DNA of 64,000 bases from Krasilnikoviella flava (GTDB lineage Bacteria; Actinomycetota; Actinomycetes; Actinomycetales; Cellulomonadaceae). The stretch is from contig NZ_FUZQ01000007.1 of NCBI RefSeq assembly GCF_900167525.1, forward strand, positions 186,001-250,000, given 5' to 3'. The stretch's first letter is position 1, and every line of letters starts with the position of its first letter. Positions 57,200-64,000 of this stretch are shown one piece after another. Made by a program: the position numbers and the translations under genes. A model generated the notes under the pieces. The model saw only the letters and a list, made by a program, of their open reading frames with translations. It was not told the origin of the DNA and did not search any database.

Positions 57200-57841
57200 G
57201 TGAGCGACGCGACGATCGAGGACGAGGCCCCGCCCCGGCGGGGGTATGCCAAGGGGCGGGCCAAGCGCGAGGAGATCCTGCAGGCGGCGATCGTCACGTT
57301 CGCCGAGGTCGGCTATCACGGCGCGTCGTTGCGCGAGATCGCGGCGCGCGTCGGTATCTCGCACCCCGGGCTGCTGCACCACTTCCCGACGAAGGCGGCG
57401 CTGCTCGAGGCGGTGCTGGAGCACCGGGACGCCGTCGACTTCGCCGACGTCGACACCGACCTCGCGCAGGGGCGCTCGCTGTTCGAGGCGATCGTGCGGC
57501 TCGTGGAGCGCAACGCGCTGCGGCGGCCCGTCGTCGAGGTCTTCGCGGGCCTCGCGGCTGAGGCGACGTCGGTCGAGCACCCGGCGCACGACTTCTTCGC
57601 GGCCCGGTACCGGGACACGGTGTCCCGCATGCGCACCGAGCTGGCGCGGCTCGACGGCGCCGGTCGGCTCCGGCCGGGGGTCGATGCCGCCGTGGCAGCG
57701 CGCACGCTCGTCGCGCTCATGGACGGCCTGCAGGTCCAGTGGCTCTACTCGCTCGAGCTCCCGCGAGCCGACCGCGTCGACATGGCCGCGGACCTCCGGG
57801 CGTACCTCGGCCTGATCCTCGTGGACCCCGACGCCGGCTGA
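57200..57841 (+). CDS. TetR family regulator of the GH3 locus
   Basis: 213 aa. HTH: EILQAAIVTFAEVGYHGASLREIAARVGISHPGLLHHF. C-terminal all-helical ligand-binding domain (FFAARYRDTVSRMRTELARL; LMDGLQVQWLYSLELPR). Lies between two GH3 genes and divergent from MFS-GH3, so it is the likely repressor responding to a glucoside. GTG start; GAGAAT is 6 bases upstream, and GGGGAG also fits an SD, so leaderless status is unclear. Confidence 0.92.
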   Translation: MSDATIEDEAPPRRGYAKGRAKREEILQAAIVTFAEVGYHGASLREIAARVGISHPGLLHHFPTKAALLEAVLEHRDAVDFADVDTDLAQGRSLFEAIVRLVERNALRRPVVEVFAGLAAEATSVEHPAHDFFAARYRDTVSRMRTELARLDGAGRLRPGVDAAVAARTLVALMDGLQVQWLYSLELPRADRVDMAADLRAYLGLILVDPDAG

Positions 57842-57861
57842 GCCTGGTGTCCCCGCCCGCC

Positions 57862-57910
57862 GGTCGAGCCCGTCGAGACCCGGATCGACCGGGTCCCGGC
57901 CGGCTCGACC
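57862..57910. terminator. Imperfect inverted repeat between convergent genes
   Basis: Two 22-base arms (57862-57883, 57889-57910) with three mismatches and a 5-base loop, between tetR and the second GH3 gene. Same family as the perfect repeat at 50630-50675; bidirectional terminator likely. Confidence 0.6.
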
Positions 57911-57925
57911 GGTCGGACAACGAGG

Positions 57926-60238
57926 TCAGCCGTTCGCGGCCTCGACGAGCTCGGCCAGGGCGCTCCGGTCGAAGCCGGCCAGGCCGAAGTCGGCGATGAC
58001 CGCGAGCGGCATGTCGGTGGCCATGGCCAGCATGCCCGGGTCGATCGGGGCGCCGTCGAGGGCGCTGCGGACGACCGGCCCCGCGACCGGGTGCTCCAGC
58101 GCCTCGCCGAGCGTCGACAGCTCGTGCAGGGGCAGGGTGACGTCCTCGCCGGTGACGTCGACGGTCAGCTCGGCGCGCAGGTCGCGGGACGACGCGCCGA
58201 CGGCGACGCGGAACTCGCCGCCCTCGAGCACCCAGCGGCGCAGCACGGGGTGCCAGTACGACAGGTCGCGGGCATCGAGGTCCACCGTGACGACCTGCGA
58301 CGCGCCGGGCTCGAGGTGCACCTTGGCGAACGCCTTGAGCTCGCGCTCCGGCCGCTGCACCTGGGCCTGCGGGTCGCCGACGTACACCTGGACGACCTCG
58401 GCGCCCGCCACGGCACCGGTGTTCGTCACGCGCACTGCGACGTGCACCCGGGCGTCGGCCCCCGCTCCGGAGACCTCGGCCGTGGCGTCGTCGTACGCGA
58501 AGGTGGTGTACGACAGCCCGTGCCCGAACGGGTACGCGACGTCGACCCGGCGCGCGTCGTACCAGCGGTAGCCCACCAGCACGCCCTCGCCGTAGCGGAC
58601 GTGCCCGAGCTCGCCGGGGAAGTTCCCGTAGGCCGGGGTGTCCTCGAGGCGCAGCGGCAGCGTCTCGGTGAGCTTGCCCGACGGCGTGACGACGCCCGTG
58701 AGGACGTCGGCGACGGCGGAGCCGCCGGCCTGGCCGCCGAGCCAGCCGGTGAGCAGCGCGGGCGCCGCGTCCTGCCACGCCGACACGGAGATCGCGGAGC
58801 CGCCGGCGAGCACCACGACGAGGCGCGGGTTCACCGCCGCGAGGGCGTGCAGCAGGGCGACCTGGTCGGCCGGCAGGTCGAGGTGCTCGCGGTCGTAGCC
58901 CTCCGACTCGTACGCCGCGGGCAGCCCGAGGAACACCAGCACGGTCCCGGCGCCGCGCGCGGTCTCGACGGCCTCGGCCGCCAGGGCCTCGGCGGGGCGG
59001 TCGTCGGCCGGGCCCTCGGCGAGGCCGTAGCCGGGGGCGAAGGGGACATCGGTGCCGGCGGCCGCGCGCAGCGCGGTGAGCGCGTCGTCGAGCCGGGTCG
59101 GGTTGACCTGCGACGACCCGGCCCCCTGGTAGCGCGGCGTGCGGGCGAGCTCGCCGATCACGACGACGTCGGCCGTGTCGGCCAGGGGCAGCAGCGGCGC
59201 GCCGTCGAGGGGGGCGTTCTTCAGCAGGACGGTGCCCGCGGCGGCGGCCTCGCGGGCCAGCGCGTGGTGGGCATCGACGTCGAACGTGCCCGGGGCGCCC
59301 AGCGCCGGGAGGGACCGCGCCACGAGGTGCAGCACGCGCCGGGCGGCGGCGTCGACCACCGCGTCGTCGAGCGCGCCGGCGCGGACCGCGGCGACGACCT
59401 CGGCGTCCGTGCGGCCGCCGGAGGACGGCATCTCGAGGTCCAGCCCCGCCGCCACGCCGGCGACGCGGTCGCGCACCGCGCCCCAGTCGGAGACGACGAG
59501 GCCCTCGAAGCCCCACTCGTCGCGCAGCACGGTGGTCAGGAGCCAGTCGTGCTGCGAGGCGTAGACCCCGTTGATCTTGTTGTACGCGCACATCACGGTC
59601 CAGGGCTGCGCCTTCGTGACGACGCGCTCGAAGGCCGGCAGGTAGATCTCCCGCAGCGTGCGCTCGTCGACGTCGGCCGACACGCGCATCCGGTCCGCCT
59701 CCTGGTTGTTCGCGGCGAAGTGCTTGAGCGACGTGCCGACACCGAGGGACTGGATGCCCTCGACGAGCGCCGTGGCCAGCTCGCCGGCGACCACCGGATC
59801 CTCGGAGAAGTACTCGAAGTTGCGCCCGCACAACGGCGACCGCTTGATGTTCACGCCCGGGCCGAGCAGGACGGCCACGTCGTTCGCGCGGGTCTCGCGC
59901 CCCAGGGCCGCGCCGACCCGGCGCAGCAGGTCGGTGTCCCAGCTGGACCCGAGCGCGGCGGCCGTGGGGAAGCAGGTGGCGGGCACGCTGTTGCCGATCC
60001 CCAGGTGGTCGGCGCTCTCGGCCTGCTTGCGCAGGCCGTGCGGCCCGTCGGTGACCATGACCGAGGGGACGACGGTCTCGCCGTCGCGCTCGACCGGCTG
60101 GGTGTGCCAGAAGTCGAGGCCGGAGAGCAGGGAGGCCTTCTCCTCGAGGGTGAGCGAGGCGAGCACCCGTTCGACGTCGAACGGCTGCTCGGGGGTGCTG
60201 TCCGCGACGGCGGCGGGCAGGGTCTGGTCGAGGGTCAC
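57926..60238 (-). CDS. Beta-glucosidase, family GH3
   Basis: 770 aa, no signal peptide. Classic GH3: MVTDGPHGLR, KHFAANNQE, nucleophile Asp251 in GLVVSDWGAV, then the alpha/beta sandwich and a C-terminal fibronectin-III-like domain (about 585-690, DLSYWHPVLRRWVLEGGEF). Resembles broad beta-glucosidases/xylosidases. GTG start with GGAGCG. A perfect 7-bp-arm palindrome of the TetR type lies 52 bases upstream of the start, overlapping the -35 position of a TACGCT -10 (complement of 60276-60281). Confidence 0.95.
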   Translation of the reverse strand: MTLDQTLPAAVADSTPEQPFDVERVLASLTLEEKASLLSGLDFWHTQPVERDGETVVPSVMVTDGPHGLRKQAESADHLGIGNSVPATCFPTAAALGSSWDTDLLRRVGAALGRETRANDVAVLLGPGVNIKRSPLCGRNFEYFSEDPVVAGELATALVEGIQSLGVGTSLKHFAANNQEADRMRVSADVDERTLREIYLPAFERVVTKAQPWTVMCAYNKINGVYASQHDWLLTTVLRDEWGFEGLVVSDWGAVRDRVAGVAAGLDLEMPSSGGRTDAEVVAAVRAGALDDAVVDAAARRVLHLVARSLPALGAPGTFDVDAHHALAREAAAAGTVLLKNAPLDGAPLLPLADTADVVVIGELARTPRYQGAGSSQVNPTRLDDALTALRAAAGTDVPFAPGYGLAEGPADDRPAEALAAEAVETARGAGTVLVFLGLPAAYESEGYDREHLDLPADQVALLHALAAVNPRLVVVLAGGSAISVSAWQDAAPALLTGWLGGQAGGSAVADVLTGVVTPSGKLTETLPLRLEDTPAYGNFPGELGHVRYGEGVLVGYRWYDARRVDVAYPFGHGLSYTTFAYDDATAEVSGAGADARVHVAVRVTNTGAVAGAEVVQVYVGDPQAQVQRPERELKAFAKVHLEPGASQVVTVDLDARDLSYWHPVLRRWVLEGGEFRVAVGASSRDLRAELTVDVTGEDVTLPLHELSTLGEALEHPVAGPVVRSALDGAPIDPGMLAMATDMPLAVIADFGLAGFDRSALAELVEAANG

Positions 60239-60289
60239 GGGGCGCTCCAGGGGTCGGCGACGGTGCAACCCGAGCAGCGTAGCAAGAAA

Positions 60290-60305
60290 CCTACCGTGCG
60301 GTAGG
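60290..60305. promoter_or_regulatory. TetR operator upstream of the second GH3 gene
   Basis: CCTACCG-TG-CGGTAGG, perfect 7-bp arms, nine bases upstream of the -10 TACGCT. Shares its core with the operator at 57100-57115, so the TetR at 57.2 kb probably controls this gene too. Confidence 0.7.
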
Positions 60306-60357
60306 GAAAATCGCCGCGAACGACGGCGGGCGGGCGCCCTCGGCCGGCGTGCGCCCG

Positions 60358-60867
60358 TCAGATGGCGGCAGACCAGCGCCGCTCGACGACGTCGCGCACG
60401 CCCGTCGCGAGCGTGCGCGACGTGCCGTCCGGGCCGAGGCCCGACGAGGAGAGGAACCGCTCGCGCGCCGCGTCGTCGTCGAGCACCCACGTGACGACCT
60501 GCTCGGCGCCGTCCGTGCGGAGCCGGTCGACCGCGGCGGACAGCAGCCGGGAACCGTGACCGCCGCGCTGGTGCCGCGGCTCGACCTCGAGCGCCACCAG
60601 TTGGCCCGGGCCCACCGCGGCGAAGCCGACCACCTCGGCGCCGTCGAGCGCGACGAGCACGGCGAAGCCAGGGCCCGGCGGGGTGCTGATCGCGCGGGAC
60701 CAGCGCTCACGCATCGCGGCGGTGTCGAGGGCGTCGACGACGCCGTCGCCGAGCGCCACCTCGTGGGTCGCCCGCCAGGCGGACACCTGGACGCGGGTGA
60801 CGGCGTCCTCGTCACCGGGGACCGCCGGGCGTACCGAGACGTCTGCGGTCTCGCGGAAGAGTGCCAT
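60358..60867 (-). CDS. GNAT family N-acetyltransferase
   Basis: 169 aa. Acetyl-CoA loop near VEPRHQRGGHGSRLLSAAVDRL (R/Q-x-x-G-x-G/A type) and closing SSGLGPDGTSRTL strand. Substrate unknown. Start ATG 6 bases after TAGGGT (complement of 60874-60879): leaderless. Same strand as the GH3 gene downstream, but the operator between them suggests separate control. Confidence 0.88.
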   Translation of the reverse strand: MALFRETADVSVRPAVPGDEDAVTRVQVSAWRATHEVALGDGVVDALDTAAMRERWSRAISTPPGPGFAVLVALDGAEVVGFAAVGPGQLVALEVEPRHQRGGHGSRLLSAAVDRLRTDGAEQVVTWVLDDDAARERFLSSSGLGPDGTSRTLATGVRDVVERRWSAAI

Positions 60868-60983
60868 CGGGCCACCCTAGTGACGATCGGGAGGACCCCG
60901 GGACCTCGTCGTGACGCGGTTCGCCTCGCGGGGCGCGCGGAGCTCGCGGAGGAGTCCGTCCGCACCCCGCGACGCGGCGGGCG

Positions 60984-61304
60984 TCAGCCCCAGCCGAGCG
61001 CGCGCAGGCCCGCCGCGGTGGCAGCCGCGAGCACCACCACGAGGATGAACGGCGCCCGCAGCGCGAGAGCGACCGCGGCGACGGCGAGCGCGGGCACGCG
61101 CGCGTCGACGACGAGCGCCTGCCCGTCCGCGAACGTCTGCACCACGACGAGCGACACCAGGAGCGCCACCGTGACCAGGGTCGACGTCCGCTGCACGCGG
61201 TCGGTCGCGAGCCAGTGCTCGGGGATGAGGTGCCCCGCGAGCTTGAGCCCGAAGCTGAGCAGGGACGCGGCGATCACGGTGACCCACAGCACGGTGGTGG
61301 TCAT
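60984..61304 (-). CDS. AzlD family branched-chain amino acid permease subunit
   Basis: 106 aa with three to four TM segments (LWVTVIAASLLSFGLKLAGHLIP). The small partner of AzlC. In Bacillus and others the pair exports branched-chain amino acids. Overlaps azlC by four bases. Confidence 0.9.
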   Translation of the reverse strand: MTTTVLWVTVIAASLLSFGLKLAGHLIPEHWLATDRVQRTSTLVTVALLVSLVVVQTFADGQALVVDARVPALAVAAVALALRAPFILVVVLAAATAAGLRALGWG

Positions 61305-62011
61305 GCGCCCTCCGCCCTCTCGCTCGGGGTGCGCGGGGTCGCGAGCACCCCGACGGCGATGGCGACGGCGGCCGCCGCGAGCACGGGGATCCCGGCCGGG
61401 GCGACGGGGATCAAGGCTGCCGTGACGGCCACGGCGAGGGCCGCGACGACCTGCGCGCGCCGCGCGGCGAGGCGCGGCCACACGAGTGCGAGGAACGCGG
61501 CCCCGGCGGCGGCGTCGAGCCCCCAGGCGCGGGGGTCGCCGAGGGCGTCGCCGGCGAGCGCGCCGAGCAGCGTGAACGCGTTCCACAGCACGAAGACGCC
61601 GATCCCGGTGACCCAGAACCCGGCCCGCGTGGCGGCAGGCTCCCGCTGTCCGACGGCCACCGCCGTGGACTCGTCGATCGTCAACTGCGCGGCGGCGAGC
61701 CGTCGCCAGCCCCGCACCCCGAGCAGTGGTGCGACGACGGCGCCGTACAGCGTGTTGCGCGCGCCCAGCAACGTGGAGGTCGCCACGGCCGCGACGGGAG
61801 AGCCGCCCGCGGCGACGACGCCGATGAGGGCGAACTGCGACCCGCCGGAGAAGAGCAGGAGGCTCAGCGCCATGGTCTGCGGGACGCTCACGCCGGCCAC
61901 GACCGAGAGGGCGCCGAAGGAGATGCCGTACAGGCCGGTGGCGAGCGCCACGCTCGCCCCCTGGCGGACGGCGGACCGCACCAACGGGTCGCGCCCCTCG
62001 CCACGTGTCAC
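61301..62011 (-). CDS. AzlC family branched-chain amino acid exporter
   Basis: 236 aa, about seven TM segments, with the family pattern FSGGSQFALIGV, GARNTLYGAVVAPLL and QLTIDESTAVAVGQ. Works with the overlapping AzlD to export branched-chain amino acids (BrnFE-type in Corynebacterium). GTG start. The upstream CCTACCG is only a half-site of the TetR operator. Confidence 0.9.
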   Translation of the reverse strand: MTRGEGRDPLVRSAVRQGASVALATGLYGISFGALSVVAGVSVPQTMALSLLLFSGGSQFALIGVVAAGGSPVAAVATSTLLGARNTLYGAVVAPLLGVRGWRRLAAAQLTIDESTAVAVGQREPAATRAGFWVTGIGVFVLWNAFTLLGALAGDALGDPRAWGLDAAAGAAFLALVWPRLAARRAQVVAALAVAVTAALIPVAPAGIPVLAAAAVAIAVGVLATPRTPSERAEGA

Positions 62012-62085
62012 GCCGGTAGGAAATCACGGCGCGCCGTCCGGCGGGAAACCTGACCGGATTCGATCGAGGGCATCCGCCGCCCGGC

Positions 62086-63552
62086 TCAGAGCGCCACGTA
62101 CACCGTCTCGAGGTACTCCTCGAGGCCCGCCTCGCCGCCCTCGCGACCCAGCCCCGACTGCTTCATGCCGCCGAACGGGGCGCTCGCGTCCGACACCATC
62201 CCGCGGTTGATCCCGATCATCCCGGCGTCGATCTCGGCCCCGACGCGTAGCGCCCGCTCCAGCGAGGTGGTGTAGGCGTAGGCGGCGAGCCCGTACTCGG
62301 TGTCGTTGGCGAGGGCGAACGCCTCGTCGTCGTCCGCGAACGCGACGACGGGCGCCACGGGGCCGAAGATCTCTTCGCGCACGACCCGTGCGTCGGTGTC
62401 GACGCCGGCGAGCACGGTGGGCTGGAAGAACGTGCCGGGGCCGTCGGGCCGCCCGCCGCCCGTGAGTACCTGCGCGCCGCGGTCCGTGGCGTCGTCGACG
62501 AGCTCGGCGACCTTCTCGACGGCCTCGGCGTCGATGAGCGGCCCGACGTCGACGCCGTCCACGTCGCCGCGCCCGACGCGGAGCCCCGCGAACCGGTCGG
62601 CGAGCCGCTGGGCGAACTCGCGAGCCACGGAGTCGTGCACGAGGAAGCGGTTGGCCGCGACGCACGACTGGCCGGCGTTGCGGAGCTTGGCCACGGTGGC
62701 GCCGTCCAGGGCGGCGTCGAGATCGGCGTCGGCGAAGACGACGAACGGCGCGTTGCCGCCCAGCTCCATCGACGTGCGCAGCACCTGGTCGGCGGCCTGC
62801 TGCAGCAACGTGCGCCCGACGGCCGTGGAGCCGGTGAAGGACAGCTTGCGCAGCCGGTCGTCGGTGAGCAGGGGCGCTACGAGGTCGCCGGAGCTCGCCG
62901 TCGGCACGACGTTCACGATGCCCGGCGGGAGCCCGCGCTCCGCCGCCTCGGAGCGGATCACCTCGGCGACCAGCATGGTGGTGAGCGGGGTCTGGTGGGC
63001 CGGCTTGATCACGACGGGGCACCCGGCGGCGAGCGCCGGGCCGATCTTGCGGGTCGCCATCGCGATAGGGAAGTTCCACGGTGTGATCAGCAGCGCCGGA
63101 CCGACGGGGCGCCGGTGCACGATCTGCCGGTTCGCCCCGGCGGGGGCGGTGCGTACGAGTCCCTCGACCCGGACGGCCTGCTCGGCGTACCAGCGCAGGA
63201 AGTCGGCGCCGTACGTCACCTCGGCCCGCGCCTCGGCGAGGGGCTTGCCGCACTCGGCGGTGATGAGGGAGGCGAAGGCGCCGCTGCGCGCGACGATCCG
63301 CTCGTAGACGGCGCGCAGCAGCTCGGAGCGCTCGCGCGGCGCGACGCCGCGCCACGCGGACGCGACGTCCGCCGCGGAGGCGAGCGCCCGTCGCCCGTCC
63401 TCGGGGGAGGCGTCGGCGACGTCGAACAGGACCTCGCCGGTGGCGGGGTCGACGACCTCGAAGGTGCGGCCGCCCGAGGCCGCGGTCCACTGGCCGTCGG
63501 CGAGCATGCCGGTCGGCAGATGGGCCGCGAGCGCGGGGGACAGCGAGCTCAT
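62086..63552 (-). CDS. NAD(P)-dependent aldehyde dehydrogenase (succinate-semialdehyde type)
   Basis: 488 aa. Catalytic Cys297 in NAGQSCVAANRF and general base Glu263 in MELGGNAPF; cofactor-binding ITPWNFPIAMATRKIGPALAAGC and SFTGSTAVGR. This pattern resembles succinate-semialdehyde dehydrogenase (GabD) more than betaine-aldehyde types; exact substrate uncertain, and no gabT lies nearby. Start ATG 6 bases after CATACT. Confidence 0.92.
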   Translation of the reverse strand: MSSLSPALAAHLPTGMLADGQWTAASGGRTFEVVDPATGEVLFDVADASPEDGRRALASAADVASAWRGVAPRERSELLRAVYERIVARSGAFASLITAECGKPLAEARAEVTYGADFLRWYAEQAVRVEGLVRTAPAGANRQIVHRRPVGPALLITPWNFPIAMATRKIGPALAAGCPVVIKPAHQTPLTTMLVAEVIRSEAAERGLPPGIVNVVPTASSGDLVAPLLTDDRLRKLSFTGSTAVGRTLLQQAADQVLRTSMELGGNAPFVVFADADLDAALDGATVAKLRNAGQSCVAANRFLVHDSVAREFAQRLADRFAGLRVGRGDVDGVDVGPLIDAEAVEKVAELVDDATDRGAQVLTGGGRPDGPGTFFQPTVLAGVDTDARVVREEIFGPVAPVVAFADDDEAFALANDTEYGLAAYAYTTSLERALRVGAEIDAGMIGINRGMVSDASAPFGGMKQSGLGREGGEAGLEEYLETVYVAL

Positions 63553-63623
63553 GCCCCGAGTATGCACAGCGTGCCGTCCGCTCGACACGCGAGGCGGTCG
63601 TGGTCGCGGCCGCCTCGTCTCCC

Positions 63624-63629
63624 TACGAT
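63624..63629 (+). promoter_or_regulatory. -10 element of the terminal kinase gene
   Basis: TACGAT, six bases before the ATG at 63636, the arrangement expected for a leaderless mRNA. Confidence 0.5.
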
Positions 63630-63635
63630 CGTCGG

Positions 63636-64000
63636 ATGGGTGACGGTCGGGCCGGGGGCCCCACGACGCTGCTGCTCCTGAACGGGCCGCCGGGCGTCGG
63701 CAAGTCGACCGTCGCGGCGGCGCTCGCGGCGGGCCGGCCCGGCACGCTCGTCCTCGACGTGGACGTGGTCCGCGCGCTGATCTCCGGCGAGCATGCCGGG
63801 ACCGCGGAGCCGGCGAGGCGCCTCGCCCTGGACATGGCACGCTCGCACCTGGGCGCCGGCTCCGACGTCGTGGTCCCGCAGCTCGTGGCGCGCCCCGACC
63901 AGGTGGCGCGCTTCGAGCGTGCCGCCGCGGACGGCGGGGCGCGGTTCGCGCACGTGCTGCTGCAGGCCGTGTCGGACACCGTCGCGCGACGGGTCGCGGC
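63636..64000 (+). CDS. P-loop kinase/ATPase, N-terminal fragment
   Basis: Runs off the window after about 121 codons. Walker A GPPGVGKST (residues 17-25), then RPGTLVLDVDVVRALISGE, where Asp residues would bind Mg-ATP/substrate. Resembles small AAA-family or shikimate-kinase-like nucleotide kinases of the chloramphenicol phosphotransferase/adenylate kinase type. Substrate unknown. Divergent from the aldehyde dehydrogenase. Confidence 0.82.
   Translation, partial: MGDGRAGGPTTLLLLNGPPGVGKSTVAAALAAGRPGTLVLDVDVVRALISGEHAGTAEPARRLALDMARSHLGAGSDVVVPQLVARPDQVARFERAAADGGARFAHVLLQAVSDTVARRVA

Noticed and set aside
62012-62032. CCTACCG half of the TetR operator upstream of azlC
   Set aside because: Only one arm is present; no matching CGGTAGG follows, so it is not counted as a regulon site.
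1-64000. Hundreds of long open frames on opposite strands and other frames
   Set aside because: In DNA of about 74% GC stop codons are rare, so frames shadowing real genes stay open. Arg/Pro/Ala-rich translations without family similarity mark them as shadows.
1-64000. CRISPR arrays, tRNA or rRNA genes, transposases
   Set aside because: No regularly spaced direct repeats, no cloverleaf with TTCNANNC-type loops in the gaps I read, and no transposase-like protein. xerC has a housekeeping position.

Overview
The window is high-GC (roughly 73-75% by eye) actinobacterial chromosome. Gene order, the strong G/C third-position bias, the actinobacterial-type housekeeping proteins (YlxR, DUF2469, DUF4081-GNAT, DivIVA-like protein, DUF4439 lipoprotein) and two GH3 beta-glucosidases point to Micrococcales, most likely Cellulomonadaceae or Promicromonosporaceae. 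The genus is not resolved. I see no rRNA, tRNA, prophage, insertion sequence or CRISPR array.

Layout. 1-5.2 kb: the tail of an amidohydrolase, then the classical rpsP-khpA / rimM-trmD-rplS / lepB-rnhB-DUF2469 block. 5.4-9.7 kb: yraN-yifB(comM)-dprA and xerC. 9.9-17.2 kb: a secreted M23 peptidase facing away from rpsB-tsf, then pyrH-frr-cdsA-rlmN-divIVA-like. 17.3-19.9 kb: a MerR regulator divergent from an MFS exporter, and a secreted SH3 protein. 20-27.4 kb: dxr-rseP and ispG-GNAT (two MEP-pathway genes, separated by an antisense membrane GT2 glycosyltransferase). 27.5-30.6 kb: tdh-kbl threonine catabolism and an Fpg/Nei glycosylase. 30.7-41.1 kb: proS, DUF4439, then the translation block rimP-nusA-ylxR-infB-rbfA-pyrE-truB. 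41.1-49.3 kb: an exporter-like membrane protein with divergent TetR, ribF, an animal-type heme peroxidase sitting between ribF and rpsO, then rpsO-pnp. 49.3-52 kb: M16 protease, dapB and a small membrane protein. 52-60.9 kb: accessory carbohydrate region (MFS, GH3, sugar-type MFS, TetR, second GH3, GNAT). 61-64 kb: azlCD, an aldehyde dehydrogenase and a truncated P-loop kinase.

Regulatory layer. Many gene starts lie exactly 6-7 bases downstream of an xANNNT -10 hexamer, so a large share of transcripts here are probably leaderless. The trmD-rplS gap holds a loop-displayed sequence complementary to two copies of one 12-mer, one of them beside the rplS Shine-Dalgarno. The infB start has alternative hairpins over its ribosome binding site. 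A shared palindrome (TACCG-N3-GGTAGG) occurs at the TetR/MFS-GH3 divergent promoter and upstream of the second GH3 gene, which defines a small candidate beta-glucoside regulon. Perfect inverted repeats close most operons.
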